A stretch of 64,000 nucleotides of DNA from Peribacillus tepidiphilus (GCF_009466385.1 NZ_WIAQ01000006.1:28596-92595), one strand, 5' to 3'. Positions 42,021 through 52,152 are shown, numbered from the stretch's first letter. Notes: generated from the letters alone by a model not told the origin. Numbers and translations: made by a program.

Positions 42021-44230
42021 ACCTTCGAATGAATACGGTGGAAAAAGCGGGAGAGCTTGTTTTTTATGGACTTGGCCTTTTATTGCTTTGGGAATGGTTG
42101 AGACCGCTCGAGCAATTGACAGGAACAGGCTATCTATCAGTATTTGTCGTATTTATTGCTTTATCGTTTCTATTACAATTTTTACAAACTAGACCTATTT
42201 ATCGATTGCTACTTTTAGTTTCTTATGTTCTCTGGTCTACGCATTTTCTTTATTACAAGAAAATCTCTCTTTTTGATTGGAATTGGCTACAATTATTGAT
42301 TGGAAGTTTCACAGAAAGTATTGGTTTCTTAATGAGTAAAAATTGGGTGGAAATTTCGTATGAATTCCGAACCATCCTGTTTTTTATTCTACTTTGGCTT
42401 ATGACGTATCTTCTGCATTATTGGATTGTAGTCAAAAAAAGTATTTTTCTATTTTTTCTGGTTACTGTTTTGTTTATAACGATTTTAGATACGTTTTCAC
42501 CTTATGACGGCAATGCAGCTATTGTTCGTCTAGTCATTTTTGGATTCTTCATGCTTGGATGCCTTCATTTTTTTCGACTTCTGCAGAAGGAAAAGATTAA
42601 GGTAGACAAAAGATTGTTTAGCAAATGGACCATTCCTCTTTTAGGTTTTATTGTATTTGCTACATTGTTTGGATTTTCGGCTCCGAAGTTTGATCCTCAA
42701 TGGCCAGACCCAGTTCCTTATATCATCTCGTATTCAGAAAAGTTTACGGAAGAGGAGCCAGCCAAAAGAGCTGGTTTTGGGGAAGATGATTCAAGGCTTG
42801 GAGGGGATTTTTTAGAAGATGATACCGTTGTTTTGACAGTCAAAACAAATGCCAAGCATTATTGGAAAATAGAGAGCAAGGATGTTTATACAGGAAAAGG
42901 CTGGGAAAGAAATCTTATTGAAGGGAATGTTACTACTTTTGACAGTGGAGCTGATGTTCAATTATTAGGTTATGGAAAAAATATAAAAAGCGTCGAACAC
43001 GTTGCCTATGTATATGTGAAATTATTTTATAACCATATACCATATCCGGAACCGCTATGGCTTAAAAGAATTATTACAGATACACCTACTATCACGTTCA
43101 AGTATGAAGAAAGCAAAGATCGGATTCACTACGAATCCCCTTATCAATCTAGTCCGCCACTTCGTAACTATACGATCCATTATTATCAACCAGTTTTCAA
43201 CATAGATGAGTTAAAGAAGGTGCAAAGCGCTGATCAATTTGGCTTAACCCCGTTATTTATGGCTAGATACACGCAGCTTCCTGATACTCTTCCAGGTCGG
43301 GTACGTATTTTGGCAGCAGAATTGACAGAGGGAAAGACAAATTGGTACGACAAAGCGAAAGCGATAGAAAATCATTTTGACAACATTGATTTTGTTTATC
43401 AAAAAGAAAACATCCCCTATCCGGAAGAAAACGAGGATTATGTAGATCAATTTTTGTTTGAGACGCATAGAGGGTATTGTGACAATTTCTCTAGTTCCAT
43501 GGTGGTCTTGCTACGTGCGGCTGGTATTCCAGCCCGCTGGGTAAAGGGATATTCAAACGGAGAGTTTATTGAAAAAGTAGACGGAATTTCTGTGTATGAC
43601 ATAACGAATAGCAATGCGCATTCATGGGTAGAGGTATTTTTTCCTAACGTAGGCTGGGTACCATTTGAACCTACCAAAGGCTTTACAAACCAAGCAAGAT
43701 TTGAGACAAACTTGAAGTTAAGTGAAACGTCAGATACATTGACTCCAGAAATTAAACCTAAACAGGAAAAATCACAGCAAGAAGAGAAAAAAAGCTCTAC
43801 AGCCTCCGATCAAAAAGGAACACTAAAAGAAAGAGTTGAAAAAGGGATTCAATTTATAAAAACCTACTGGTGGGAATTTGTTGGCATTTTAGTGGGGATC
43901 TGTTTACTTATTTATGTTTTATACAAAGTAAGGGGCAAGTGGCTTCCTCGCTTCTGGATGATTTACTTTAGAAGAAATAAAAAAGAACATGCCTTTTATC
44001 AAGCCTATGGAGTACTGTTGAAAGAACTAAATCGATATGGGCTTAAACGCTATCCAGATCAGACGCTCAGCGATTATGCCAATTATATTGATACGTATTT
44101 TATGACGAACGATATGAAAAAACTCACCAAAAAGTATGAAGCTGTTTTGTATGGAGGCAGAGAAGCTGAGAAGGAATGGATGGAAGTCTATGAATTGTGG
44201 GAAAATTTAATTAAAAAAACTATCTCTTGA
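42017..44230 (+). CDS. Membrane transglutaminase-like protein (YebA-like)
   Basis: 737 residues from ATG 42017, 7 nt after GGAGGTGA. About six N-terminal membrane helices (residues 15-215), then a periplasm-side transglutaminase-like domain with the Cys-His-Asp triad: HRGYCDNFSSSMVVLLRAAG (Cys), SNAHSWVEVFFPNVGW (His) and VPFEPTKGF region (Asp/Glu position). One more helix near 625-645 and a C-terminal DUF4129-type cytoplasmic tail. Last gene of the moxR operon; the guaA promoter overlaps its stop. Confidence 0.9.
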   Translation: MNLRMNTVEKAGELVFYGLGLLLLWEWLRPLEQLTGTGYLSVFVVFIALSFLLQFLQTRPIYRLLLLVSYVLWSTHFLYYKKISLFDWNWLQLLIGSFTESIGFLMSKNWVEISYEFRTILFFILLWLMTYLLHYWIVVKKSIFLFFLVTVLFITILDTFSPYDGNAAIVRLVIFGFFMLGCLHFFRLLQKEKIKVDKRLFSKWTIPLLGFIVFATLFGFSAPKFDPQWPDPVPYIISYSEKFTEEEPAKRAGFGEDDSRLGGDFLEDDTVVLTVKTNAKHYWKIESKDVYTGKGWERNLIEGNVTTFDSGADVQLLGYGKNIKSVEHVAYVYVKLFYNHIPYPEPLWLKRIITDTPTITFKYEESKDRIHYESPYQSSPPLRNYTIHYYQPVFNIDELKKVQSADQFGLTPLFMARYTQLPDTLPGRVRILAAELTEGKTNWYDKAKAIENHFDNIDFVYQKENIPYPEENEDYVDQFLFETHRGYCDNFSSSMVVLLRAAGIPARWVKGYSNGEFIEKVDGISVYDITNSNAHSWVEVFFPNVGWVPFEPTKGFTNQARFETNLKLSETSDTLTPEIKPKQEKSQQEEKKSSTASDQKGTLKERVEKGIQFIKTYWWEFVGILVGICLLIYVLYKVRGKWLPRFWMIYFRRNKKEHAFYQAYGVLLKELNRYGLKRYPDQTLSDYANYIDTYFMTNDMKKLTKKYEAVLYGGREAEKEWMEVYELWENLIKKTIS

Positions 44231-44256
44231 CCGAAATTTTGATATATTGTTACAAT
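44227..44256 (+). promoter_or_regulatory. SigA promoter of guaA
   Basis: TTGACC (44227-44232), 18-nt spacer, TACAAT (44251-44256). The predicted start lies about 25 nt before the riboswitch aptamer. Confidence 0.65.
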
Positions 44257-44285
44257 AATATGAGATTATAATTAAATATTCGACA

Positions 44286-44457
44286 TTTCCTTTGTATATC
44301 CTCGACGATATGGGTCGAAAGTTTCTACCGGATCACCGTAAATGATCTGACTATGAAGGACACATAGCAGCTTTTATATGAAAAAAGCTGCTATGTGTCA
44401 TACGAACGGAGATACAACTAGAATTCTGTTTCTATGCAGATTCTAGTTTTTTCTTTA
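44286..44457 (+). promoter_or_regulatory. Guanine-type purine riboswitch upstream of guaA
   Basis: Aptamer 44286-44360: P1 TCCTTT...GAAGGA, P2 CGAC/GTCG with GATATGG loop, J2/3 AGTTTCTACC, P3 GATCA/TGATC, and GACTATG. The C in GACTA marks guanine/hypoxanthine specificity (adenine switches have T there). Downstream a long hairpin ACACATAGCAGC / GCTGCTATGTGT (44360-44399) and a terminator ACTAGAAT/ATTCTAGT with TTTTTTC (44418-44457) form the expression platform. Guanine binding should end transcription before guaA. Confidence 0.9.
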
Positions 44458-44544
44458 CCTACAGAAATTAATCGTCTATTTTTTTGAGCTTATGAAACAC
44501 TAAGTGAAAAAAGTAGAAAAGAACAACAATTTGAGGTGACTGTG

Positions 44545-46098
44545 GTGCCAGGTAAAACAGAATTGCAAAACCAAGAAATGATTGTCGTACTGGATTTCGG
44601 AAGTCAATATAATCAACTCATAACCCGCAGAATCCGTGAGTTTGGGGTTTATAGTGAGCTTCATCCACATACCATTTCGGTTGAAGATATTAAAAAAATG
44701 AATCCAAAAGGCATTATTTTTTCTGGTGGACCAAACAGCGTGTATGATGAAAATTCTTTCCGCTGTGATGAAAGAATTTTTGACCTTGGGATTCCTGTTA
44801 TGGGCATTTGCTATGGGATGCAGCTGATGACGATTCATTTCGGGGGAAAAGTTGAAAAAGCGAAGCATCGCGAATATGGAAAAGCAACTCTCTCCGTAAA
44901 AAATGATACAAAGCTTTTTGCTCGCTTGCCAAAAGAACAGACTGTATGGATGAGCCACGGAGATCTGGTTGTAGAAGCGCCTGAAGGCTTTACAATCGAT
45001 GCGACCAATGCCTCTTGCCCAATTGCTGCCATGAGTGATGAATCACGTAAGCTATATGCCGTTCAATTTCATCCGGAAGTCCGTCACTCCGTCTATGGAA
45101 ATGACATTTTGAAAAACTTTGTCTTCGACGTATGTCAATGCAGCGGAAATTGGACAATGGAAAACTTTATTGAAATGGAAATAGAAAAAATCCGTCAAAC
45201 AGTTGGAGATAAAAAAGTTTTATGTGCATTAAGCGGTGGCGTGGATTCTTCGGTTGTTGCAGTTTTGATTCATAAAGCAATTGGCGACCAGCTTACATGT
45301 ATCTTTGTTGATCACGGCTTACTTCGTAAAGGTGAAGCGGAGAGTGTGATGAAAACCTTCAGTGAAGGCTTTAATATGAATGTTATTAAAGTGGATGCAC
45401 GTGAACGTTTCTTAAATAAATTAAAAGGTGTATCAGATCCAGAACAAAAACGTAAAATTATTGGCAATGAGTTTATTTATGTATTTGATGATGAAGCGGC
45501 TAAGCTAGAAGGTATTGAATTCTTGGCACAAGGCACGCTGTATACAGATATCATTGAAAGCGGCACAGCTACAGCGCAAACAATCAAATCACACCATAAC
45601 GTTGGCGGATTGCCTGAAGATATGCAATTTAAGCTGATTGAACCTTTGAACACCCTTTTCAAAGATGAGGTTCGTGCGCTTGGAACGGAGCTTGGAATTC
45701 CTGATGAAATTGTGTGGCGTCAGCCGTTCCCAGGACCAGGACTAGGTATTCGTGTGCTTGGAGAAATTACAGAAGAAAAGCTTGAAATTGTTCGTGAATC
45801 TGATTTTATTCTCCGTGAAGAAATTAAAAAAGCAGGTCTTGATCGTGATATTTGGCAATACTTCACAGTACTTCCTAACATCCGAAGCGTGGGGGTAATG
45901 GGAGATGCCCGTACGTACGATTATACAATCGGGATTCGTGCAGTTACTTCGATCGATGGGATGACTTCAGATTGGGCGAGAATTCCTTGGGATGTACTAG
46001 AAGTGATTTCTACAAGAATCGTAAATGAGGTCCCTCATGTAAATAGGGTCGTTTATGATATAACAAGTAAGCCACCTGCAACAATTGAATGGGAATAA
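44545..46098 (+). CDS. guaA: GMP synthase (glutamine-hydrolysing)
   Basis: 517 residues from GTG 44545 (GAGGTG 6 nt upstream; GTG 44536/44542 are in-frame alternatives). Class I glutamine amidotransferase domain: nucleophile Cys in GICYGMQLM, His/Glu in [13 protein letters not shown]-pyrophosphatase loop [13 protein letters not shown], then the dimerisation domain ending in [17 protein letters not shown]. It converts XMP to GMP with ATP and glutamine in the cytoplasm. Very close to the B. subtilis protein in segments I know. Controlled by the upstream guanine riboswitch, a logical feedback. Confidence 0.98.
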   Translation: MPGKTELQNQEMIVVLDFGSQYNQLITRRIREFGVYSELHPHTISVEDIKKMNPKGIIFSGGPNSVYDENSFRCDERIFDLGIPVMGICYGMQLMTIHFGGKVEKAKHREYGKATLSVKNDTKLFARLPKEQTVWMSHGDLVVEAPEGFTIDATNASCPIAAMSDESRKLYAVQFHPEVRHSVYGNDILKNFVFDVCQCSGNWTMENFIEMEIEKIRQTVGDKKVLCALSGGVDSSVVAVLIHKAIGDQLTCIFVDHGLLRKGEAESVMKTFSEGFNMNVIKVDARERFLNKLKGVSDPEQKRKIIGNEFIYVFDDEAAKLEGIEFLAQGTLYTDIIESGTATAQTIKSHHNVGGLPEDMQFKLIEPLNTLFKDEVRALGTELGIPDEIVWRQPFPGPGLGIRVLGEITEEKLEIVRESDFILREEIKKAGLDRDIWQYFTVLPNIRSVGVMGDARTYDYTIGIRAVTSIDGMTSDWARIPWDVLEVISTRIVNEVPHVNRVVYDITSKPPATIEWE

Positions 46099-46130
46099 AA
46101 AAGTATAAAGTGAAAATACGAACAAAATCT

Positions 46131-46160
46131 GACGAACATTTGAAAATGTTCGTCTTTTTT
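46131..46160 (+). terminator. Intrinsic terminator of guaA
   Basis: Perfect 10-bp stem GACGAACATT-TGAA-AATGTTCGTC with TTTTTT tail; the tail runs into the pbuG -35 box. Confidence 0.92.
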
Positions 46161-46161
46161 A

Positions 46162-46190
46162 TTGACTTTCACCTTTTTACCTGTTAGTAT
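46162..46190 (+). promoter_or_regulatory. SigA promoter of pbuG
   Basis: TTGACT (46162-46167), 17-nt spacer, TAGTAT (46185-46190), about 30 nt upstream of the aptamer. Confidence 0.75.
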
Positions 46191-46219
46191 GAGAGTGAAT
46201 TTATTAAAATAATAAATCA

Positions 46220-46389
46220 TGCGTCGTATAATCTTGGGAATATGGCCCAAAAGTTTCTACCAAGCTGCCGTGAACAGCTTGACTACGACGTGAGAGAAAA
46301 CAAGTTTTAGGATTAGATATGGAATCCTTTTTTCTTTCGCGTATGAGAGTCAAGCTTCGTTCTGTGCAGGAACGGAGCTTTTCTTTTTC
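46220..46389 (+). promoter_or_regulatory. Guanine-type purine riboswitch upstream of pbuG
   Basis: Aptamer 46220-46292: P1 GCGTCGTA...TACGACG, P2 TTGGG/CCCAA, core AGTTTCTACC, P3 AAGCTG/CAGCTT, GACTACG with the guanine-specifying C. Two possible terminators follow: AGGATT/AATCCT with TTTTTTC (46309-46334) and AAGCTTCGTTC/GAACGGAGCTT with TTCTTTTTC (46352-46389). Guanine should reduce pbuG expression. Confidence 0.92.
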
Positions 46390-46428
46390 TCATATTACGG
46401 CGTGAAATTTTCGGAGGGGAATTTAAGC

Positions 46429-47763
46429 ATGAAGAAGTATTTCCAATTTGAAGAGCTCGGTACAAATTATCGCCGAGAGCTGATCGGAGGTTTAACGACG
46501 TTTCTGGCTATGGCCTACATTTTGGTAGTTAATCCTCTTACACTTTCGCTTCAAAGTGTACCTGACTTACCTGAAGCTATGAGAATGGATAACGGTGCTG
46601 TTTTCGTTGCAACTGCACTAGCAGCAGCTGCTGGTTCCATTCTGATGGGGATTATAGCGAAATATCCAATTGCGCTAGCTCCAGGTATGGGATTAAATGC
46701 ATTTTTTGCTTACACAGTCGTACTAACATATGGTATTCCTTGGCAAACAGCTTTAACCGGGGTTTTAATTTCTGGTGTGATTTTCGTAGGTCTATCATTA
46801 TCCGGAATTCGTGAAAAAATTATTAATGCTATCCCTGTTGAACTTAAATATGCAGTGGGAGCAGGGATTGGTCTTTTCATTACATTTATTGGTTTTCAAA
46901 ATGCGGGCATTATTGTAAATAACGATGCAGTACTAGTAGGCCTTGGTGACTTAACGAATGGAAATACTTTATTAGCAATTTTCGGTTTAATCATATCCGT
47001 TATTATGATAACCAGAGGGTGGAATGGTGGAATTTTTATCGGAATGGTCATCACATCCATCATTGGAATGATTTTCAATCTTATTGAAGTTCCACATCAA
47101 ATCATTGGATCGGTTCCAAGTCTTTCTCCGACATTTGGGGCTGCTTTCGAGGCATTTGCAAACCCAGGTGATAAATTATTCACTATTCAAATTCTTGTAG
47201 TTATTTTAACATTCCTTTTTGTTGCATTTTTTGATACGGCTGGAACATTAGTTGCTGTGGCAAACCAAGCTGGCTTAATGAGAGGGAACGTTCTTCCTAG
47301 AGCAGGAAAAGGTTTATTTGCGGACTCTCTATCCATCGTCATTGGAGCTATTCTTGGTACTTCAACGACAACATCTTATATCGAGTCTTCAGCAGGTGTA
47401 GCTGCCGGAGCGAGATCTGGTTTTGCAGCCATTGTAACAGGAATATTATTCATTTTATCCATTTTCTTCTTCCCATTACTTTCAGTTATTACTCCACCTG
47501 TAACTGCACCGGCCCTAATCATTGTAGGGGTGCTTATGGTTTCAGCTGTTAAAAATATCGAATGGGATCAATTTGAGATCGCAGTTCCTGCCTTTTTAAC
47601 GATTATTGCGATGCCGTTGACATACAGTATTGCTACAGGGATTGCGATTGGATTTGTGTTCTATCCAATTACAATGCTTGTAAAAGGTAGAATAAAAGAG
47701 GTACACCCAATTATGTATGGACTATTTGTTATTTTCTTGAGTTATTTCATTTTCTTAGTTTAA
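46429..47763 (+). CDS. pbuG: Guanine/hypoxanthine permease PbuG
   Basis: 444 residues from ATG 46429, 9 nt after GGAGGGG. NCS2/AzgA-type purine permease with about 12 membrane segments; typical start MKKYFQFEELGTNYRRELIG, then GGLTTFLAMAYILVVNP, LAPGMGLNAFFAYTVV and FVAFFDTAGTLVAVANQAG. It imports guanine and hypoxanthine. Riboswitch control and position after guaA match B. subtilis pbuG. Confidence 0.95.
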   Translation: MKKYFQFEELGTNYRRELIGGLTTFLAMAYILVVNPLTLSLQSVPDLPEAMRMDNGAVFVATALAAAAGSILMGIIAKYPIALAPGMGLNAFFAYTVVLTYGIPWQTALTGVLISGVIFVGLSLSGIREKIINAIPVELKYAVGAGIGLFITFIGFQNAGIIVNNDAVLVGLGDLTNGNTLLAIFGLIISVIMITRGWNGGIFIGMVITSIIGMIFNLIEVPHQIIGSVPSLSPTFGAAFEAFANPGDKLFTIQILVVILTFLFVAFFDTAGTLVAVANQAGLMRGNVLPRAGKGLFADSLSIVIGAILGTSTTTSYIESSAGVAAGARSGFAAIVTGILFILSIFFFPLLSVITPPVTAPALIIVGVLMVSAVKNIEWDQFEIAVPAFLTIIAMPLTYSIATGIAIGFVFYPITMLVKGRIKEVHPIMYGLFVIFLSYFIFLV

Positions 47764-47773
47764 AATTTTTAGT

Positions 47774-47803
47774 AAGCGGGCCTTTTTAGTGGCTCGCTTT
47801 TTT
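47774..47803 (+). terminator. Intrinsic terminator of pbuG
   Basis: AAGCGGGCC / GGCTCGCTT stem (minor mismatch) followed by TTTTTT. Confidence 0.8.
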
Positions 47804-47888
47804 AATCGTTAATGAAAAAGCTACATTCCAAGAGAATCCTGTACCATGTAAAATAAGGAATGATAGACATGAAAAAGGAGCGTTTTCT

Positions 47889-48389
47889 ATGATTCGTATA
47901 AGAACAGCTGTCTTAAGTGATTTACCGGCTATGTTAGAAATTTACAACAGCGCCATCCGAAATCTGACAGCTACCTTTGATTTAACAGAACAGACGTTAG
48001 ATGAACGTAAAATTTGGTTTGAAAAGTACGGCGGGAAGTATCCTCTTATTGTCGCCGAACTAGATGGTGAGGTTATAGGATACAGTTGCTTGAATCCGTT
48101 CAGAGACAAACCTGCCTATTCTCATTCAACAGAGTTATCTGTGTACATCTCATCCAATCATCGTGGCAAGGGTGTTGGAACGGCCTTGATGCAAGAAATT
48201 CTTCATCGAGCAACCGAGCTAGGCTATCATACTGTCATTGCAGGTATTACAGGTGGAAATGAAGTGAGTGTAAAACTTCATAAAAAGTTTGGATTTGAAT
48301 ATGTTGGATGTTTTAAAGAAGTTGGCTTTAAGTTTGGAGAGTGGCAAGATGTCCACTTTTATCAACTTATGATTACGAATAAAGCGTAA
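47889..48389 (+). CDS. GNAT N-acetyltransferase (PAT/YwnH-like)
   Basis: 166 residues, AAAGGAG upstream of ATG. GNAT fold with the acetyl-CoA pyrophosphate loop SSNHRGKGVGTALMQEIL and the phosphinothricin/methionine-sulfoximine acetyltransferase pattern (LEIYNSAIRNLTATFDL, YSHSTELSVYIS, LHKKFGFEYVGCFKEVGFK). Such enzymes acetylate glutamate-analogue amines. Physiological substrate unknown. Monocistronic, between pbuG and glcT. Confidence 0.87.
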   Translation: MIRIRTAVLSDLPAMLEIYNSAIRNLTATFDLTEQTLDERKIWFEKYGGKYPLIVAELDGEVIGYSCLNPFRDKPAYSHSTELSVYISSNHRGKGVGTALMQEILHRATELGYHTVIAGITGGNEVSVKLHKKFGFEYVGCFKEVGFKFGEWQDVHFYQLMITNKA

Positions 48390-48467
48390 GAATGCAGATG
48401 AAACGTTTGAAAGTAAGAAAATTAACAATACCCACTTTTCTCTAACAAATATGGATATAATTATAAT

Positions 48468-48496
48468 TTGAAATCCTTCAGCTAATTTTATATGAT
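48468..48496 (+). promoter_or_regulatory. SigA promoter of glcT
   Basis: TTGAAA (48468-48473), 17-nt spacer, TATGAT (48491-48496); start codon 34 nt downstream. Confidence 0.7.
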
Positions 48497-48529
48497 AAAA
48501 TGTACCCAAACATTTTAAGAGGTTAAGTT

Positions 48530-49372
48530 ATGGAGCAAATCTTGGTATCTAGAGTTTTAAATAACAATGTCATCATTGCCCAGCACCCTTCCTATAATGA
48601 AGTGGTCTTAATTGGAAAGGGCATCGGCTTTAATCGGAAGAAAGGGGATGAAATTTCTGCCCAATCTTTCGAGAAAATGTTTGTATTGAAAAATGAAGTT
48701 GAACAAGAAAGCTACAAGAAACTTATTCCTCAACTTAATGAAGAGATTCAAACCGTTATTATTGAAGCAATATCTTATATTCAACAGCAGGTAAAAGAAG
48801 AATTAACCGAGCATTTTCACGTCGCGCTTACAGATCACTTGATGGTAGCGATTCACAGACAAATGCAGGGGATGGAAATTAGAAATCCTTTTTTGGTTGA
48901 AACAAGTACCTTGTATCCTTTTGAATATAAAATTGCACATGAAGTACTAGAAATCATAGGGGAAAAGTTGGGTATATCCTTACCTAAAGGAGAAGCAGGT
49001 TTTATTGCTCTGCATATCCATAGTGGCATTTCAAACAGGGAATTGCTTGAAATTAATAAACATTCGATGCTTGTTTCACAACTCATTCAAATTATTGAAG
49101 AGGAATTAGAAATAAAAATAGATAAAGAAAGTCTAGATTGTATGAGGCTTATTCGCCATCTGCATTTTACTATCCATCGTGTATTAGCTGGAGAATATTT
49201 ATCAGAACCAGAAGGGCTTTCTTTCTTATTGAAAAATGAATATCCAGTATGCTATAATCTTGCGTGGAAGCTCATTAAGATTATGCAGCAAAGCTTAAAC
49301 AAACCTATTTATGACGCTGAAGCAGTTTATTTAACAATGCACCTTCAGCGTATACGAAAAAAATATTTGTAA
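48530..49372 (+). CDS. glcT: Transcription antiterminator GlcT (BglG family)
   Basis: 280 residues. N-terminal CAT RNA-binding domain (SRVLNNNVIIAQHPSYNEVV, LIGKGIGFNRKKGDEI), PRD1 (about 65-170; conserved His in LTDHLMVAIHRQM and FIALHIHSG) and PRD2 (about 175-280; RLIRHLHFTIHR, YLTMHLQRI). GlcT binds the RAT RNA ahead of ptsG and prevents termination when glucose is present; EIIGlc and HPr phosphorylate the PRDs. Length and placement match B. subtilis glcT-ptsG. Confidence 0.93.
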   Translation: MEQILVSRVLNNNVIIAQHPSYNEVVLIGKGIGFNRKKGDEISAQSFEKMFVLKNEVEQESYKKLIPQLNEEIQTVIIEAISYIQQQVKEELTEHFHVALTDHLMVAIHRQMQGMEIRNPFLVETSTLYPFEYKIAHEVLEIIGEKLGISLPKGEAGFIALHIHSGISNRELLEINKHSMLVSQLIQIIEEELEIKIDKESLDCMRLIRHLHFTIHRVLAGEYLSEPEGLSFLLKNEYPVCYNLAWKLIKIMQQSLNKPIYDAEAVYLTMHLQRIRKKYL

Positions 49373-49398
49373 TCGCTTTACGTGTTACTGATTCGATC

Positions 49399-49498
49399 AG
49401 GCATGAGTAAAGAAGATAATTGAAATGTAGTATGTTGGGTATAGTATACCCATATACAATATTTCAGTTGTTTTCTATTCTCATGCCTTTTTGTTTTT
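49399..49498 (+). promoter_or_regulatory. RAT/terminator element controlling ptsG
   Basis: AGGCATGAG (49399-49407) pairs with CTCATGCCT (49480-49488), then TTTTGTTTTT: a terminator with a long imperfect stem containing TGAAAT/ATTTCA and GGGTAT-AGT-ATACCC. GlcT-type RAT sequences overlap the 5' arm of such terminators. The RAT pairing is inferred from position. Confidence 0.75.
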
Positions 49499-49558
49499 GC
49501 TTTAAGGCATATATTGAGACTTCAATTTCATTATTACACTTTAAGGAGGATTTGCAGG

Positions 49559-51637
49559 ATGTTTAAAAAACTATTTGGCGTTCTACAAAAAGTCGGTAAA
49601 GCACTTATGCTTCCTGTTGCGATTTTACCGGCTGCAGGGTTGCTGTTAGCATTTGGTACAGCATTCCAAAATCCTGAATTAATTAAATATATTCCTGCTC
49701 TGGAAGCAGATTGGTTCCAGCTTGTAGCACAAGTAATGGCAAAATCAGGGGATATCGTATTTGCCAATCTACCGATTCTATTTGCCGTCGGGGTTGCTGT
49801 AGGGTTGGCAAACGGTGACGGTGTTGCAGGTATTGCTGCGATCATTGGTTACTTAATTATGAATGTAACGATGAGTACGGTATTAATTGGGACTGGCTCA
49901 TTGGACCCTGCAATGGTAGGAAAAGACCCTTCTTTTGCAAACGTTTTAGGTATTCCGACGTTGCAAACGGGAGTATTCGGCGGTATTATCGTCGGAATTT
50001 TGGCAGCTTATATGTACAACAAATTCTTCAACATTGAGCTTCCACAATATTTAGGGTTCTTTGCAGGTAAACGTTTCGTTCCGATTATTACAGCTGTATC
50101 TGCATTAGCTCTAGGTTTAGTTATGATCTTTGTTTGGCCTCCGGTTCAACACGGATTGAATGCATTCTCTGAAAACATGATTCATGCAAACCTAACTTTA
50201 TCTGCATTTATTTTTGGTGTTGTTGAAAGATCTTTGATTCCATTTGGTTTGCACCATATTTTCTATTCACCGTTCTGGTTTGAATTTGGTGAATATATCA
50301 GTCAAGCAACTGGTGAAATAGCTCGCGGAGACCAGCGTATTTTCTTCGCACAATTAAATGATCCTGGTGTTCCTATTACAGCAGGTACCTTTATGACAGG
50401 TAAATTCCCATTCATGATGTTCGGTTTACCGGCTGCTGCTCTAGCGATTTATCATACAGCTCGTCCTGAAAACAAAAAATATGTAGCTGGTATCATGGGT
50501 TCAGCTGCATTAACTTCTTTCTTAACTGGTATCACGGAGCCAATGGAATTCTCTTTCCTATTCGTTGCACCAGTACTTTTTGGAATTCACACTATTTTTG
50601 CAGGTCTGTCATTCATGATCATGCACATCTTGAATGTAAAAATCGGTATGACCTTCTCAGGTGGTGTCATTGACTACCTATTATTCGGGGTTTTACCTAA
50701 CAGAACAGACTGGTGGCTTGTTATCCCGGTTGGTTTAGCGTTTTCTGTTATTTACTATTTCGGCTTCCGTTTTGCTATTACAAAGTTCAACTTAAAAACA
50801 CCTGGTCGTGAAGACGTCACGGAAGATGACGAGGAAAAAGGTCCAGCTCAAACAGGTGATCTTCCTTATGAAATTCTTGAAGCAATGGGTGGAAAAGATA
50901 ATATCTCCCACTTAGATGCTTGTATTACAAGACTTCGTGTTTCTGTTCACGACATTAAGCAAGTAGATAAAGCAAGACTCAAAAAGCTTGGCGCTTCTGG
51001 AGTATTAGAGGTTGGTAACAACATTCAAGCTATTTTTGGTCCAAAATCCGATCAGTTAAAGCATCAAATGAAAGACATTATGGAAGGAAGAGCCCCTCGT
51101 AAAGAGTCTGTGAATACAGGAGAAGAAGTTCAGCAGCAAATCGAGGAAATCAATCCGGATGCTCTTCAAACTGAATTCTCAGAAACAGATTTTGTAGCAC
51201 CATTAGCTGGTGAGCTTAAGCCGATTACTGAAGTACCTGACCAAGTATTTGCAGGGAAAATGATGGGAGACGGTTTTGCGATCAATCCGACAGAAGGTGT
51301 AGTGGTTTCTCCTGTAGATGGTAAAATCATCAACCTTTTCCCGACAAAGCACGCGATTGGAATTATGTCTGAAAGCGGTCATGAGATTTTAATCCACGTG
51401 GGTATTGATACAGTAAAACTGCAAGGAAAAGGATTTGAAGCTCTCGTATCTGAAGGTGACAAAGTTACTAAAGGTCAGGAGCTATTAAAGGTTGATCTTG
51501 ATTATATCCGTGAAAATGCAACTTCGACTATAACACCAATCGTCTTCACCAACTTGAAAGACGGAGAAACAATCAAGATCGAAAAAAGCGGCAAAGTTAC
51601 GCTTAAGGAACCAGGTATTATTAGTATTACGAAATAA
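49559..51637 (+). CDS. ptsG: PTS glucose-specific transporter EIICBA
   Basis: 692 residues from ATG 49559 (AAGGAGGA upstream). EIIC membrane domain (1 to about 405; [32 protein letters not shown]), EIIB (about 435-515) with phospho-Cys near residue 455 in [12 protein letters not shown], and EIIA (about 540-692) with KHAIGIM (His 598) and the phospho-acceptor [10 protein letters not shown] (His 613). Imports and phosphorylates glucose. Domain order C-B-A is that of Bacillus PtsG. Regulated by GlcT. Confidence 0.96.
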   Translation: MFKKLFGVLQKVGKALMLPVAILPAAGLLLAFGTAFQNPELIKYIPALEADWFQLVAQVMAKSGDIVFANLPILFAVGVAVGLANGDGVAGIAAIIGYLIMNVTMSTVLIGTGSLDPAMVGKDPSFANVLGIPTLQTGVFGGIIVGILAAYMYNKFFNIELPQYLGFFAGKRFVPIITAVSALALGLVMIFVWPPVQHGLNAFSENMIHANLTLSAFIFGVVERSLIPFGLHHIFYSPFWFEFGEYISQATGEIARGDQRIFFAQLNDPGVPITAGTFMTGKFPFMMFGLPAAALAIYHTARPENKKYVAGIMGSAALTSFLTGITEPMEFSFLFVAPVLFGIHTIFAGLSFMIMHILNVKIGMTFSGGVIDYLLFGVLPNRTDWWLVIPVGLAFSVIYYFGFRFAITKFNLKTPGREDVTEDDEEKGPAQTGDLPYEILEAMGGKDNISHLDACITRLRVSVHDIKQVDKARLKKLGASGVLEVGNNIQAIFGPKSDQLKHQMKDIMEGRAPRKESVNTGEEVQQQIEEINPDALQTEFSETDFVAPLAGELKPITEVPDQVFAGKMMGDGFAINPTEGVVVSPVDGKIINLFPTKHAIGIMSESGHEILIHVGIDTVKLQGKGFEALVSEGDKVTKGQELLKVDLDYIRENATSTITPIVFTNLKDGETIKIEKSGKVTLKEPGIISITK

Positions 51638-51650
51638 GGTAGTTAAAACG

Positions 51651-51774
51651 GGGCTGTCCGAAAAGGGCAAACTTCATTAAAAATTGAAAATCAAGAATGG
51701 TGATATCCATATTCTTGAACATAAAAAGGGGCATCCAAAAGTCGAAAATTTCGACTTCTTTGGACAGCCCCTTT
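51651..51774. repeat. Long inverted repeat after ptsG
   Basis: GGGGCTGTCC (51651) pairs with GGACAGCCCC near 51762-51772, extended by AAAAG/CTTT; inside are a CAAGAAT...ATTCTTG hairpin and AAGTCGAAA/TTTCGACTT. TTTC follows, so it can act as the ptsG terminator, but its 120-bp size and nested structure look like a small dispersed repeat. Confidence 0.65.
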
Positions 51775-51870
51775 CTTACTTACAGTCAAGTGTTTTAGTG
51801 GAAGGGGCAGCCCTCCCACTAAAAAATAAATAGTTCCCGCTTCTTAAAAAAAGTGTAGAAAGTAACGTTT

Positions 51871-51952
51871 GGCGGGATTAATCCCTAAAGTGGCGGGATT
51901 ATTGTCAAAAATAGCGAGATAATTGTGAAACTCACGGGATTATTGTGAAGGA
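51871..51952. repeat. Four-copy 20-21 bp tandem repeat
   Basis: Copies start at 51871, 51892, 51913 and 51933, each resembling GGCGGGATTATTGTGAAAACT with substitutions. No ORF spans it. A protein-binding array, or a mini-satellite of a kind scattered in Bacillus intergenic DNA. Confidence 0.75.
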
Positions 51953-51982
51953 CTCATCTCATTCAGGGATGGGTTTTTTTTT
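51952..51982 (+). terminator. Hairpin with long poly-T after the tandem repeat
   Basis: ACTCATCT / GGATGGGT (with G-U pairs) followed by nine T. Confidence 0.55.
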
Positions 51983-52152
51983 ATGAAAGTGTCAGTTAAG
52001 CACTGTTCATATATCGATCATTTGATTATAGAAGATGTACAAAAGGTAGACACTTTATGATGACTGAGGATTTTTATATAGAACGAAAAGAGTAAAGAAA
52101 CGGTTAGTAGATTCAAGCCATTCTTTATTCAGACCAAATGAAATCTTGTACT

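Noticed and set aside
51986..52056. AAAGTGTC ... GACACTTT as an enhancer site for the SDR promoter
   Set aside because: Half-sites are 55 bp apart and do not match the candidate before the acyl-CoA operon; likely chance.
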